From NCBI RefSeq assembly GCF_000478605.2, contig NZ_ASHX02000001.1:6277001-6341000 (forward strand): 64,000 nt of DNA, given 5' to 3'. Made by a program: the position numbers and the translations under genes. This document shows, in pieces, positions 25,301 to 33,996 of this stretch (positions are counted from its first letter, which is position 1; the number at the start of each line of letters is the position of its first letter). The notes under the pieces were generated by a model. It ran no database searches. It was given only the letters and a program-made list of their open reading frames with translations, and was not told the DNA's origin. The DNA is from Streptomyces thermolilacinus SPC6. GTDB lineage: Bacteria; Actinomycetota; Actinomycetes; Streptomycetales; Streptomycetaceae.

Positions 25301-26470
25301 TCAGACCTCCAGTACGGCGCGCAGGTCCCACAGGGTGCGCCACGTGGCGGAGCCCTGCTCGGCGCGCCGCCGCACGGGCCCGTCCCAGTAGCCGAGCAGC
25401 CGGGCGGCGTCGGCCGGGTCGTCCTTCCGTACGACACCGAGGAGATGGCCGGGCAGCAGGGACAGCACGTCGCGGTCGCCGGGGAAGTACGCGGCGGCGA
25501 GCCCCAGCGCCCCGGCGACGGAGACCGCCTCGGCGGTGCTCATCACCGTGGACGGCCGCTCCACCTCCCAGCCCTCCGCCGACCGGCCCTCCCGCAGATC
25601 GCGGAACGCCGTGACGAGCGCCTCCAGCACGGCGTCGTCCACCTGGAAGGGCGCGCCCGCCCGCTCGACGGCGGCCCGCGACCGGCGGCGCACCAGCGCG
25701 GTCTCGGCCTCCAGGTCACCGATCGGGCCGACGGTCTCGAAGTTGAAGCGGCGCTTCAGCGCGGCGGACATCTCGGAGACGCCCTTGTCCCGCAGGTTCG
25801 CGGTGGCGATCAGGTTGAAGCCGGGCGCCGCGTGCTCCAGCGCGTCGTCGCCGCCCGCGAGTTCGGGGACGGCGACGCGCCGCTCGGACAGCAGCGACAC
25901 GAGCGCGTCCTGCACCTCCGGCAGGCAGCGCGTGACCTCCTCGACCCGGGCCACCGCGCCGCGCGTCATGGCGGTGAGGACCGGCGACGGCACCAGGGCC
26001 TGACGACTGGGGCCCTGGGCCAGCAGCAGCGCGTAGTTCCAGCCGTACTTCAGCTGGTCCTCGGTGGTGCCCGCCGTGCCCTGCACGACCAGGCCGCTGG
26101 TGCCGCACACGGCGGCGGACAGCAGCTCGGACAGCATCGACTTGGCGGTGCCGGGCTCGCCGACGAGCAGCAGGCCGCGCTCCCCGGCGAGGGTGACGAC
26201 GCACCGCTCCACCAGGGCGCGGTCCCCGACGAACTTGCCCTCCACGACGAGCCGCCGCGGCACCCCGTCGGGCACGTCGGCGTCGTCGGGCAGGCGTAGT
26301 GCCCGGCCGTCGCTGCCCATGACGAACGTGACGACGGCACGCGGAGTCAGCCGCCAGGCGGGCGGGCGCGGCCCCGTGTCGTACGCGGCGAGGAACGCCA
26401 GCTCCGTGGCGTAGCGCTCCTCGGGCGGCACGATCTGCCGGGTCGTGTCGGTGGTGAGAACGGTGGTCAT
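25301..26470 (-). CDS. MoxR-like AAA+ ATPase
   Basis: A 389-residue ATPase. Walker A is GLLLVGEPGTAKSMLSELL. The Walker B position reads GAVARVEEVTRCLPEVQDAL, with Glu instead of the usual Asp at the first acidic position; this variant seems normal in this subfamily. Sensor 1 is NLIATANLRDKGVSEMSAAL, and an arginine-finger region KRRFNFETV follows. MoxR ATPases act as hexameric chaperones with VWA proteins (for example NorQ/NorD, CbbQ/CbbO, RavA/ViaA) to insert metals or remodel targets. The adjacent VWA-containing protein is therefore the expected partner. The start overlaps the upstream gene's stop (ATGA). Confidence 0.9.
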   Translation of the reverse strand: MTTVLTTDTTRQIVPPEERYATELAFLAAYDTGPRPPAWRLTPRAVVTFVMGSDGRALRLPDDADVPDGVPRRLVVEGKFVGDRALVERCVVTLAGERGLLLVGEPGTAKSMLSELLSAAVCGTSGLVVQGTAGTTEDQLKYGWNYALLLAQGPSRQALVPSPVLTAMTRGAVARVEEVTRCLPEVQDALVSLLSERRVAVPELAGGDDALEHAAPGFNLIATANLRDKGVSEMSAALKRRFNFETVGPIGDLEAETALVRRRSRAAVERAGAPFQVDDAVLEALVTAFRDLREGRSAEGWEVERPSTVMSTAEAVSVAGALGLAAAYFPGDRDVLSLLPGHLLGVVRKDDPADAARLLGYWDGPVRRRAEQGSATWRTLWDLRAVLEV

Positions 26471-29400
26471 CGGCGGCGGCCCTTCCGGGTGGCTCGGGTG
26501 GTCAGTTCTTCGAAGGCGGGCGCGTCACCGTCGCGTACGCGGCCCCAGGCACGGGCGAACAGCTCCGGAACCGGCAGCAGCGGCACGGCGCGGGCCCGGT
26601 CACGGACGGGGTAGAGGCCCTCCTTCCACGTCTCCAGCGGCAGCGCGGGCGACTTGAGGTCACGCCAGCCGCAGGGGAGGAACAGGGAGCGTCCCGCCCG
26701 TGACCGCTTCGCCTCCACGACCAGTCCGGTCGCGGCGAGTTCGGCGCGGGCCTTGCGCATCCGGGTGGGCTTCCACCCGGTCCACGCCGCGCATGCGCGG
26801 TCCGTCGGGTCGGGCAGGGCGAGCAGTTGGAGGTACAGGACGGCCGCGTCCTCGCCGAGCCCGTGCGCGGACGCCACCTCGGCGACCAGTTCGGGCGCGC
26901 TCACCGACGGGTCGTGCGCGTGCCCCTCGAAGCCCGCGCCCCCCGTGCCCGCGCCCCCTGTACCGGCGCCCGCGGCGACCGTCCCGGCCGGAGCCGCGCC
27001 CGCGGCGACCGTACGGGTCAGGTCGTCCCCGAGGAGGGCCCGCAGCGCTTCCACCCCCTCGCACCGCCCGGCGCCGAGGAGGCCCTCCAGCAGGCCGAGC
27101 GTCGGGTCGTCCGGGCCCGACAGGGCCGCCGGACGCAGCAGCACGGCTTCCGTGTCGCCGTACCACGGGCGCAGGACGAGCGCGTCGCCCACGGTGGTGA
27201 GGCCCTTGGCGTCGGCGCCGCCCGCCGGGGGCAGCCCGTACGCCTTGCGTATCTGCGAGGCCGTCGAGCCGCCCTTCTCCGTCCACGTCAGGTCCAGGTC
27301 GAGCAGCAGGCCCGGGTCGGCGACGCGCCGCCGCAGGGCGGCCAGGCCCCCGGGGAGCGCGGCGCGCAGCGGATGCCCGTACGGAAGCCGGTAGGCGAGC
27401 GCGGCCAGCGTGTACACGGCGCGCGGCAGTTCGTACCGGCCCGGCACGGCGGCCGGGTCGTCCGCGACCAGCTCCCCGTCCGCGCCTGCCTTCTGCGTGG
27501 TCGTGCGGCTCAGCCACGGGGTCCGGGCTGGGTTGAACAGGGCCTCCGCGATGCCGGCGGGGACATCGGGCAGGTCGGCGGCGATGTCCTCGGGCAGGCG
27601 CACCAGCGAGCCGAAGCGCGCCTCCCACGCGCGCCCCGCTGCCGCCGTGTCCGGCCCTGCCGTCCACAGGTCGGCCGGGTCCTCGGGCAGCAGCGCCCCG
27701 ACGAGCGCCGACTGGTCGGCCACCCGGACCGACCGCAGCAGCGTCCGGCCGAGATCGCGCTGACGCGGCTTGATCCCCAGCACGCCGAGCGCCGCCGTGT
27801 CCGGGTCCTGCGGCAGCGCCCCGAGAAGCAGGGCGGCCTGTACGGGGCCGAGCGCCCCGCCGGTCGCGGCGGCCAGCGCGTCCGGCGCCTCGGCGCACCA
27901 CGGCGCGGCGCCCTTGTCCCGTACCAGCCCGGCCACGGCGGCGAGCCGCTCGGCCGGGAAGCCGGGCGTACGCGGCTTCTCCTCCTCCAGCGTGAAGTGG
28001 GCGACCGCCCCGAACCGTCCGGCCGGGTCGTGGTCGAGGGCGAGCCACCTGGTCCCGTCACGCACGTCGGACCCCTGCGCGGCGATGACGACGACGGTGC
28101 GGCCCTCCCGCCGCAGCACCTGCCCGACGCGGTTGCGGTTGCCGTACTCCTCGCGCAGCACGATCTCCCGGACCTGGCCGACGGGTGCGGCGAGCGGGCC
28201 CTCCAGGAGCGCGTCGAACAGCAGGAGCAGCGCCTGCCGCCCGGCGCCGGGCAGTGTCGGCGAGGCGGCGCGGTACGCGAGCGGCCGCAGCACTGACAGC
28301 AGGGGCAGCCATTCCACCCCGGTGCCGGGCACGGTGTGCGCGTCGCTGACCCAGCCCCCTTCCAGGCCGGTGGCGAGCGCCGGGGCGGGCAGCGGCTTGC
28401 CCTCGGCGGGCCTGCCGGACAGCACGTGGTTGACGGCGCGGATCTGCCGCAGCGCGCTCCACTGCGTGGCGGGGCCCCACCACAGGTGGCGGGTCCTGAG
28501 GGCGATGCCACCGACGGCGGCGACCAGAGTCGCGTCGTCGCCGTGCTCCGGGCTGTAGTCCGCGAACATGTGCTCGGCGCGCTTGGTCCTCTCCCGCTCT
28601 GCGGGGGGCGTCACGAAGCGGGCGGACTCCTCGGCGTGGCGCAGCGCCACCCGCACGATGGCGGTGACGCCGGTCAGCAGCCGCTCGTCGGTGAGCTCCG
28701 GGATCGCCCCTGCCACGGCATCCCAGGCCACCTCGTCGGTGGACGGCCCCGTGTACACGGTGCCCGCCGCCTCGGACTTCGCCCGGTGCTCGGCCAGCGC
28801 CCGCGCCACCGCCTGCAGCAGCCCCGCCGCCTGCTCGTCCGTCAGCTCCCGCAGGGCCGTCGAACCGGCCTCGTCACGGGGGCGCAGGGCGTGCCAGAAC
28901 GCGACGGGCGGTACGAACCGGGTACCGGCGCGGAACTCGCTCTCCCGCTGTCCCGGCGTGCACCGTCCCAGCTCTCCCGTACCGGCCGTGTCACCGGCCG
29001 CGAACAGGGCCACGACGTTGCGCAGGCGGGCGACCACCGGTTCGGCGCCGCCCGGCATCCGCAGCGCGCCGAGCGGCGTCACGTCCAGCCCGTCCAGCAC
29101 CGCCGGAAGCGTCACCGTGCGGCCGTCCGGCGTGCCGGAGGTGACCGTCGCGGCACCCCCTTCGCCGTCGCGGCGGACCCAGCGCCCCAGGACCGTGCCG
29201 TCCGTCCCGAACGGGCTGTTCTCCATGCCCGGCTGCACGGGCAGCACCTCGCACGCGTCCTGGACGAGCCGCGCTCCGTCCCGGATACCGGACCGCAGGA
29301 ACGCCGGGAGCGACGCACGGCCGTGCGTGCCCGACACCGGGTCGTACTCCAGCCACACGTGCTGCTGGTTCTGCCTGCCCTGCCGCCAGTACGCCGTGCC

Positions 29401-31602
29401 GTCGCCCAGCACCGGGCGGCTCGCGGGCAGGTCCGTGTCACCGGCGTGGAAGGCGCGCCCGCCCGTCGCCCGGCCGCCTCCCGGCAGCGGGACCGACGCC
29501 GTGAAGATGTCGCCGTGCCACCAGGACTGCCGGTCACCGCCCACGGTGAACACCTCGGACGGCCTGCCCGACCAGTAGCCGTGGAACGTGTTCTCGTGCC
29601 ACCACAGCACGAGAAGTTCCCCGTCGGCGTACCGGAACTGGGGCCGCCGCCACTGGTCCGTGCCGTGCGGGATGCGCAGGTCGTGTTCGAGGAGCACCCC
29701 GTCGGGGCCGACGACGACCGCCTTGTCGCCGCGGGCGAGGATCAGAGCGGGCCACGCCTCCGTGACCGTCAGCGCGCCCTGCCCGCGCCGGCCGCTGCCC
29801 GAGGGCAGGGGGAGACGCTCCAGGGCGTCGTCGAGCGCGGGCCAGCCCAGTTCGTCCAGGACACCGGCGCGCAGGGTGCGCCCGAGGAGCGGCGCGGCCT
29901 TGTGCGCGGCGACCACGGCCAGGGCGTCCGGGCTGACTCGCTCCACCACTGCACGGAACGGGCGCAGAGCGCGCAGGGCGGCCCGGGCCCCGGGCAGGCC
30001 CCGGGCGTTCGCGACCGCGGCGGCCGCGTCGTCCAGCCACTCCCGCAGCACATCGCCGAGCACCGGGTGTCCGGCCACCTCGTCCAGCAGCTCGTTCGAG
30101 GCCCGCTGCTCACCGAGGGCGCCGACGGCCCGGTACAGCAGGGGCCGGAAGCGCGGGTCCGCGCCGAGGGCGGCGAGGTCGCGGCGCCCCGGCTGGCGGT
30201 CGCGCAGCCAGCGGTGGACACCGAGCTGGGCGTCGTCGGCCGGATCGGCGAGCGGCACACCTTCCGCCAGGCACAGGTCCAGCAGGTCGACGTCGGCACC
30301 CGAGCGGCGCCGCCCGGCGAACAGGTCCACGGGCCGCCCGTCGGCGCGCAGCCGCGGCGCCATCCGCGCCACCAGGGCGAGCGTCGCGGCGGAACGGTCC
30401 GGCGCCCCGCCGCCGGACCCGCGGTACGACGCCCACCGGCCGAGCCACTCCGCCGCGGTGACACCCGTACCCGCAGGCGCGTCCACACCCGTAGCAGCGT
30501 CAGGGCCGGCGCCCGCGCCCGCAGCCCCAGCCGCACCCGCTTCCGCGTCCGGACCGGGAGCCGAAGCCGCCTGCGCCTTGGCGCCGTCGGCGGACTCACC
30601 CGTCAGGAGCCGGTCGGCGCCGCACTCCGTCAGCAGGTCGAGCCACCACTCCTGGTCGGTGTGGGTGCGGCCCAGCTCGGTCGGCATGATCTCCAGCAGC
30701 CGCGCCCGCACCTCCGGCCGCCGCCGCGCGAGGCCGGCCAGGACCGGCCGGTACGCCGTCCAGAACGACTGGGGCGCCCGTACGACGGCAGGCGACGCGA
30801 TCAGGTTGGCGACGAGCGCGCCCTCCTCCGCCGCCCGGTCGAGCCCGGCGGCCCTGACCAGGCTCCGGGCGTCCTGCGGCAGCGACGCGTACGGCGGCAT
30901 TCCCGCCGCGCAGCGCTCCACGGCCAGCTGCCGGAACTGCGCCCACGCCGCGGCCGGGTCGAGCCGCCGCGCGAGGTCCTTGACGTATTCCTTGAGGGCC
31001 TTGACGGTGAGCGCACCGGCGAAGGCGAACTCCAGGAACACGGCCCGCTGCCGCTCCTCGTCGATGGCGAGCCCGTGCACCCGCTCGGCCTCGCGTGCCT
31101 TGCCGAAGAACGCCGACGCGTACGTGGTGTTCTCGTGCTGGAGGAAGACGCGCGCCGCCTGCTCGTAGAACGTCGGCAGGAAGTGCGGGACGGCACGGCC
31201 GAGGCGTTCGCCGAGCGTCTCGAAGCCCTGCTTGGCGGCGCCCGCGCGGGACTTGGCCTGCCGCGCGAGCCGCTCGACGTCCTTGACGAGGGCGAGCGCG
31301 TGGTGGCCGTTCGCCGGGTCGTTCACCAGCGCCCACGCGGGGAAGCCCAGGGTCTCCCGCCGCACCTGCCCGACCTCGGGCGCGTCGTCCTCCCGTACCA
31401 GCCCGAGGAAGTCCAGGGCGAGGTCCTCCGCCTCCCCGAGCGTTCCCGGCACGAGGCGGACGATCCGGCGGCCGTCCAGCGCGGGGTGGGCGTACGTCCG
31501 GACGGTGAGGGTGTCCGCGTCGTCCCGGCCCGTCGTCCCCGGGGGCAGGACCGCGCCCGCGTCGAGCAGGGCGGCCGAAGTGGTCTGTCCGTGTGCGCTC
31601 AT
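26467..31602 (-). CDS. Very large uncharacterised protein, possible C-terminal winged helix
   Basis: A 1711-residue soluble protein, second gene of the operon. The N-terminal third has conserved-looking helical blocks (GFETLGERLGRAVPHFLPTF; YEQAARVFLQHENTTYASAF; AREAERVHGLAIDEERQRAV). A low-complexity Ala/Gly linker lies near 395-450. The middle (WWGPATQWSALRQIRAVNHV; VREIVLREEYGNRNRVGQVL) and later segments show no domain I recognise. A second Gly/Ala linker precedes a C-terminal segment (CAAWTGWKPTRMRKARAELA then TGLVVEAKRSRAGRSLFLPC) that reads as a winged helix; homologues are, I believe, sometimes labelled DNA-binding on that basis. Coupled by ATGA overlaps at both ends. It may act as the large scaffold or target module of the MoxR/VWA system. 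Confidence 0.75.
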   Translation of the reverse strand: MSAHGQTTSAALLDAGAVLPPGTTGRDDADTLTVRTYAHPALDGRRIVRLVPGTLGEAEDLALDFLGLVREDDAPEVGQVRRETLGFPAWALVNDPANGHHALALVKDVERLARQAKSRAGAAKQGFETLGERLGRAVPHFLPTFYEQAARVFLQHENTTYASAFFGKAREAERVHGLAIDEERQRAVFLEFAFAGALTVKALKEYVKDLARRLDPAAAWAQFRQLAVERCAAGMPPYASLPQDARSLVRAAGLDRAAEEGALVANLIASPAVVRAPQSFWTAYRPVLAGLARRRPEVRARLLEIMPTELGRTHTDQEWWLDLLTECGADRLLTGESADGAKAQAASAPGPDAEAGAAGAAGAGAGPDAATGVDAPAGTGVTAAEWLGRWASYRGSGGGAPDRSAATLALVARMAPRLRADGRPVDLFAGRRRSGADVDLLDLCLAEGVPLADPADDAQLGVHRWLRDRQPGRRDLAALGADPRFRPLLYRAVGALGEQRASNELLDEVAGHPVLGDVLREWLDDAAAAVANARGLPGARAALRALRPFRAVVERVSPDALAVVAAHKAAPLLGRTLRAGVLDELGWPALDDALERLPLPSGSGRRGQGALTVTEAWPALILARGDKAVVVGPDGVLLEHDLRIPHGTDQWRRPQFRYADGELLVLWWHENTFHGYWSGRPSEVFTVGGDRQSWWHGDIFTASVPLPGGGRATGGRAFHAGDTDLPASRPVLGDGTAYWRQGRQNQQHVWLEYDPVSGTHGRASLPAFLRSGIRDGARLVQDACEVLPVQPGMENSPFGTDGTVLGRWVRRDGEGGAATVTSGTPDGRTVTLPAVLDGLDVTPLGALRMPGGAEPVVARLRNVVALFAAGDTAGTGELGRCTPGQRESEFRAGTRFVPPVAFWHALRPRDEAGSTALRELTDEQAAGLLQAVARALAEHRAKSEAAGTVYTGPSTDEVAWDAVAGAIPELTDERLLTGVTAIVRVALRHAEESARFVTPPAERERTKRAEHMFADYSPEHGDDATLVAAVGGIALRTRHLWWGPATQWSALRQIRAVNHVLSGRPAEGKPLPAPALATGLEGGWVSDAHTVPGTGVEWLPLLSVLRPLAYRAASPTLPGAGRQALLLLFDALLEGPLAAPVGQVREIVLREEYGNRNRVGQVLRREGRTVVVIAAQGSDVRDGTRWLALDHDPAGRFGAVAHFTLEEEKPRTPGFPAERLAAVAGLVRDKGAAPWCAEAPDALAAATGGALGPVQAALLLGALPQDPDTAALGVLGIKPRQRDLGRTLLRSVRVADQSALVGALLPEDPADLWTAGPDTAAAGRAWEARFGSLVRLPEDIAADLPDVPAGIAEALFNPARTPWLSRTTTQKAGADGELVADDPAAVPGRYELPRAVYTLAALAYRLPYGHPLRAALPGGLAALRRRVADPGLLLDLDLTWTEKGGSTASQIRKAYGLPPAGGADAKGLTTVGDALVLRPWYGDTEAVLLRPAALSGPDDPTLGLLEGLLGAGRCEGVEALRALLGDDLTRTVAAGAAPAGTVAAGAGTGGAGTGGAGFEGHAHDPSVSAPELVAEVASAHGLGEDAAVLYLQLLALPDPTDRACAAWTGWKPTRMRKARAELAATGLVVEAKRSRAGRSLFLPCGWRDLKSPALPLETWKEGLYPVRDRARAVPLLPVPELFARAWGRVRDGDAPAFEELTTRATRKGRRR

Positions 31603-32450
31603 GCCGCGCGCTCCTCTTCCTCGATGTCCCGTCCCGCGTACAGCGCGGCCGCCATGCGCATGCCCTCCGACCAGGCCACCGGCCCGACCCGGCCGAGGCT
31701 CAGCGTCCCGCCGGACGCGTCGGACCAGGTCAGCGGGCCGGTCTCGGTGTCCAGGTAGCCGTCGTAGTCGCCCACCCAGACGCGGGCCTCCACCAGCCGC
31801 CCGTCCTCCAGCACCGGGCACACGGCGTACCCGCCCCGCACCCGGTACCCCAACTGGGCGGCCCGGCCGTGCAGGAACCGCTGCTGCTTGAAGGCGCCGC
31901 CCGCGAAGTCGTCCACGCTCGACGCGCCCGCGTCACGCCCGGACCGGGTCCACACCTCGCGGAACAGCTGCTGGGCGCGCTGCTCCACACCGAGCTCGAC
32001 CGCGAACTCCCGCAGATCCTCCAGGTCTTCGAGCAGTACGGGATGGGGGACACGGACCAGGCCGGGGCTGATGCGCACGGTGTCACCGTCCAGGTCCACG
32101 AGCCCCAGGCCCCGCCCGGGCTCCGCGTCCCGCAGGAAACCGGCGACCTCCCCGTCCGCCCCGGTCACCACGAGGTCCCGCAGGACGGCCCGCCACGCCT
32201 CGTCCGCCCACACCCGCTCGATCACCGCGAGCGGCACCGGCAACGACCGCACCATCCACCGCTCGACGGTGTCCAGGCACTCCCGCTCGTGCCGCTCCAG
32301 CCACTCCACGAGCTGCCGCAGCCCGACGACCGCCGGATCGTCGGCGATCTTGCCGGGAACCGACTTCAGCCGCCGCCCGGCCGCGTTGCGGCACACGACC
32401 TTCCCACCGTCGAGAGCGACTTCGTAGCCGCCCGCAGCCACCCACCCCAT
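31599..32450 (-). CDS. DUF4132-domain protein
   Basis: A 283-residue protein, first gene of the five-gene operon. It matches the DUF4132 domain (found at the C-terminus of MolR/YehI-type proteins): GGKVVCRNAAGRRLKSVPGK, an LERHERECLDTVERWMV helix, WRAVLRDLVVTGADGEVAGF, HPVLLEDLEDLREFAVELGV and FAGGAFKQQRFLHGRAAQLG. Here the domain stands alone, whereas MolR-type proteins are over 1000 residues. It may be the split-off C-terminus complementing the large protein encoded next. GGGAGG lies five bases before the ATG. Confidence 0.72.
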   Translation of the reverse strand: MGWVAAGGYEVALDGGKVVCRNAAGRRLKSVPGKIADDPAVVGLRQLVEWLERHERECLDTVERWMVRSLPVPLAVIERVWADEAWRAVLRDLVVTGADGEVAGFLRDAEPGRGLGLVDLDGDTVRISPGLVRVPHPVLLEDLEDLREFAVELGVEQRAQQLFREVWTRSGRDAGASSVDDFAGGAFKQQRFLHGRAAQLGYRVRGGYAVCPVLEDGRLVEARVWVGDYDGYLDTETGPLTWSDASGGTLSLGRVGPVAWSEGMRMAAALYAGRDIEEEERAA

Positions 32451-32487
32451 GCGCGCCTCCCAGCACCGCGATGATCACGTGGTGGGA

Positions 32488-32493
32488 ACGTTA
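32488..32493 (-). promoter_or_regulatory. Candidate -10 for the five-gene operon
   Basis: TAACGT on the minus strand lies 38 bases upstream of the DUF4132 start and would give a ~30-nt leader. TTGTCA occurs 11 bases upstream, too close to be its -35; no better -35 was found at 16-18 bp, so the promoter may need an activator. The 138-bp gap holds no other feature. Confidence 0.35.
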
Positions 32494-32588
32494 GACGAGG
32501 CCACTGACAACGCCGCTCCCGCGGCCGCCCGCCCTGTGGAAAACTCCCGAAAGAGCAGGTGGGGGAGGGATTCTGTAGGCCGGGACGG

Positions 32589-33038
32589 CTACTGCGGCGG
32601 CGGGGGCAGCGCGGGGACGAGGCGGATGTGCTCGGGGTCGCGGAGCGACGCGACGAGTTCGTCCCGGCGGCGCCGCGCCCACCCGGGGCGCAGGCCGTGC
32701 AGCATCGAGAACTGCCGCCGCCACAGCGTCACCCGGAACGGCTCGCCCTCCCGGGGGTGTTGCCGCGCCCAGACCCCCGCGGCCTCGAACGTGGCGTCCC
32801 TGAACGCCCAGTAGAGCAGCTCCTCCGGATCACGCGTACGGAGGTCGAGGACCTTCTCGCCCCGCTCGTACGCCAGGTAGCGCAGCTCCCCGTCCACGGC
32901 GACCTCGATGAACGGATACGCGCCGTCGCGGTCCACGAACCCCGGCAGCCGCTCGCCCGCGAGCCCCGCCAGCGGCCCCAGCTCCGCGAGCCGCGCCTCC
33001 AGGTACCGCCGCAACCGGGACCGCTCCTCCTCCGGCAT
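32589..33038 (-). CDS. Imm63-family immunity-like protein
   Basis: A 149-residue protein starting MPEEERSRLRRYLEARLAEL. The core YPFIEVAVDGELRYLAYERG, the DPEELLYWAFRDATFEAAGV block, HPREGEPFRVTLWRRQFSML and the terminal DPEHIRLVPALPPPP fit Imm63, a family predicted to neutralise polymorphic toxins. No toxin gene is visible nearby: neighbours are the DUF4132 operon downstream and an acetoacetate-decarboxylase-fold gene upstream on the other strand. Orphan immunity genes of this kind are common in Streptomyces. A -10-like TAGCGT (33080-33085, minus strand) lies 42 bases before the ATG. Confidence 0.7.
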   Translation of the reverse strand: MPEEERSRLRRYLEARLAELGPLAGLAGERLPGFVDRDGAYPFIEVAVDGELRYLAYERGEKVLDLRTRDPEELLYWAFRDATFEAAGVWARQHPREGEPFRVTLWRRQFSMLHGLRPGWARRRRDELVASLRDPEHIRLVPALPPPPQ

Positions 33039-33142
33039 GCCGACCGCCTCCCCGCGTCTCACCCGTTCTCGTCCCGGTGACGCTAACAGGGTGACGCCGA
33101 CGAAGGGGTGGGATCCGCTCCCCGGAGGGAACCCGCCAGTCC

Positions 33143-33823
33143 ATGACCGCCACCTGTCCGCCGCCTCCGTGGCATCTGCGCGGAACCCTGCACGCCGCCC
33201 TGTGGTGGGTGCGCGCGGACCGCCTCCCGTCCTGGACCCTGCCGCCCGGTGTGCGCCCGCTGCGCCTCGGGCGCCGCCGCGCCGTCGTCACGTTCTGGGT
33301 GGACTACCGGCCCGGCGGCACCCTGGCCTACCGCGAACTGCTCGTCGCCCTCGCCGTACGCGGCGGGCGGTCCGTCGGGGCCTGCGCGGTCGAGGCGTGG
33401 GTGGACGACCCGCGCTCCCTCGCGGGGGGCCGGGCCCTGTGGGGCATTCCCAAGCACCCCGCGACGTTCGTCTTCGACCGACCGGCTCCCGCGTTGCTGA
33501 CCACGACCGTCCGTACGCCCCAGCCCGCCCCGGCGCACCCCCGCCCCGCCTGGCCGGTGACCGCGCTGCACCGCCCGTTCGTGCGCCTCCCCGGCCGCCC
33601 CCGCGTGCGGGCCCGCCTGTTCCAGCCCGCGCTGGCCGAGCGGCCGTACCCCTGCGAAGTGCCGCTGAGCCTCACCGGCACGGCCTGGCTCACCCGCACC
33701 CGCCTCCGCACCGCCCCCGGCGCGCCACTCGACTACCTGACGGGACTGCGCCCCCTGGCCGCCTGCTCGCTGCGGGGCTTCCGCTTCACCATCGCCCCGG
33801 CAGAGCCCTCGCGTACGGCGTGA
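33143..33823 (+). CDS. Acetoacetate-decarboxylase-fold protein
   Basis: A 226-residue protein of the ADC superfamily. Diagnostic parts are GTLAYRELLVALAVR, CAVEAWVDDPRSLAGGRALW and GIPKHPATFVFDR. The Lys of GIPK aligns with the Schiff-base lysine region (GFPKK in true decarboxylases), but the second Lys is His here, so decarboxylase activity is uncertain. Actinobacterial relatives often act on other keto acids or are uncharacterised. GGAGGGAA precedes the ATG. The gene diverges from the Imm63 gene across about 100 bp. Confidence 0.72.
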   Translation: MTATCPPPPWHLRGTLHAALWWVRADRLPSWTLPPGVRPLRLGRRRAVVTFWVDYRPGGTLAYRELLVALAVRGGRSVGACAVEAWVDDPRSLAGGRALWGIPKHPATFVFDRPAPALLTTTVRTPQPAPAHPRPAWPVTALHRPFVRLPGRPRVRARLFQPALAERPYPCEVPLSLTGTAWLTRTRLRTAPGAPLDYLTGLRPLAACSLRGFRFTIAPAEPSRTA

Positions 33824-33996
33824 GCGGACGCGAGCCCGGGAACACACCGCCCGGCCGGAGGCCACGCGGTGGACGCGAACCGGCGGTCCGTCCACCGTCA
33901 TTGCCGGACCGCCGTGTCCTGCCGCTCCCCAGCACGGGAAAGTGCTATTTTTCGCGACAAAATGGACGCGCTGTGGCGGGTAGGGAGAGTACGCAC

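Noticed and set aside
21357..25391. Very long open frame on the plus strand opposite the DUF5682-VWA gene
   Set aside because: It is an antisense frame kept open by extreme GC; the composition is Arg/Gly/Pro-rich with no domain, whereas the minus-strand frame has clear motifs and coupled starts.
28336..31758. 1140-codon plus-strand frame opposite the 1711-aa gene
   Set aside because: Same reason: shadow of high-GC coding with no ribosome site or recognisable protein.
31599..32450. Treating the DUF4132 gene as the broken-off end of the 1711-aa gene by frameshift
   Set aside because: Order is reversed (DUF4132 is encoded first), both have proper starts and stops, and the ATGA overlap is a normal coupling signal.
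32451..33142. Toxin partner for the Imm63-type gene
   Set aside because: No gene with a toxin, WXG/LXG, RHS or secretion-system domain is found within the window near it.
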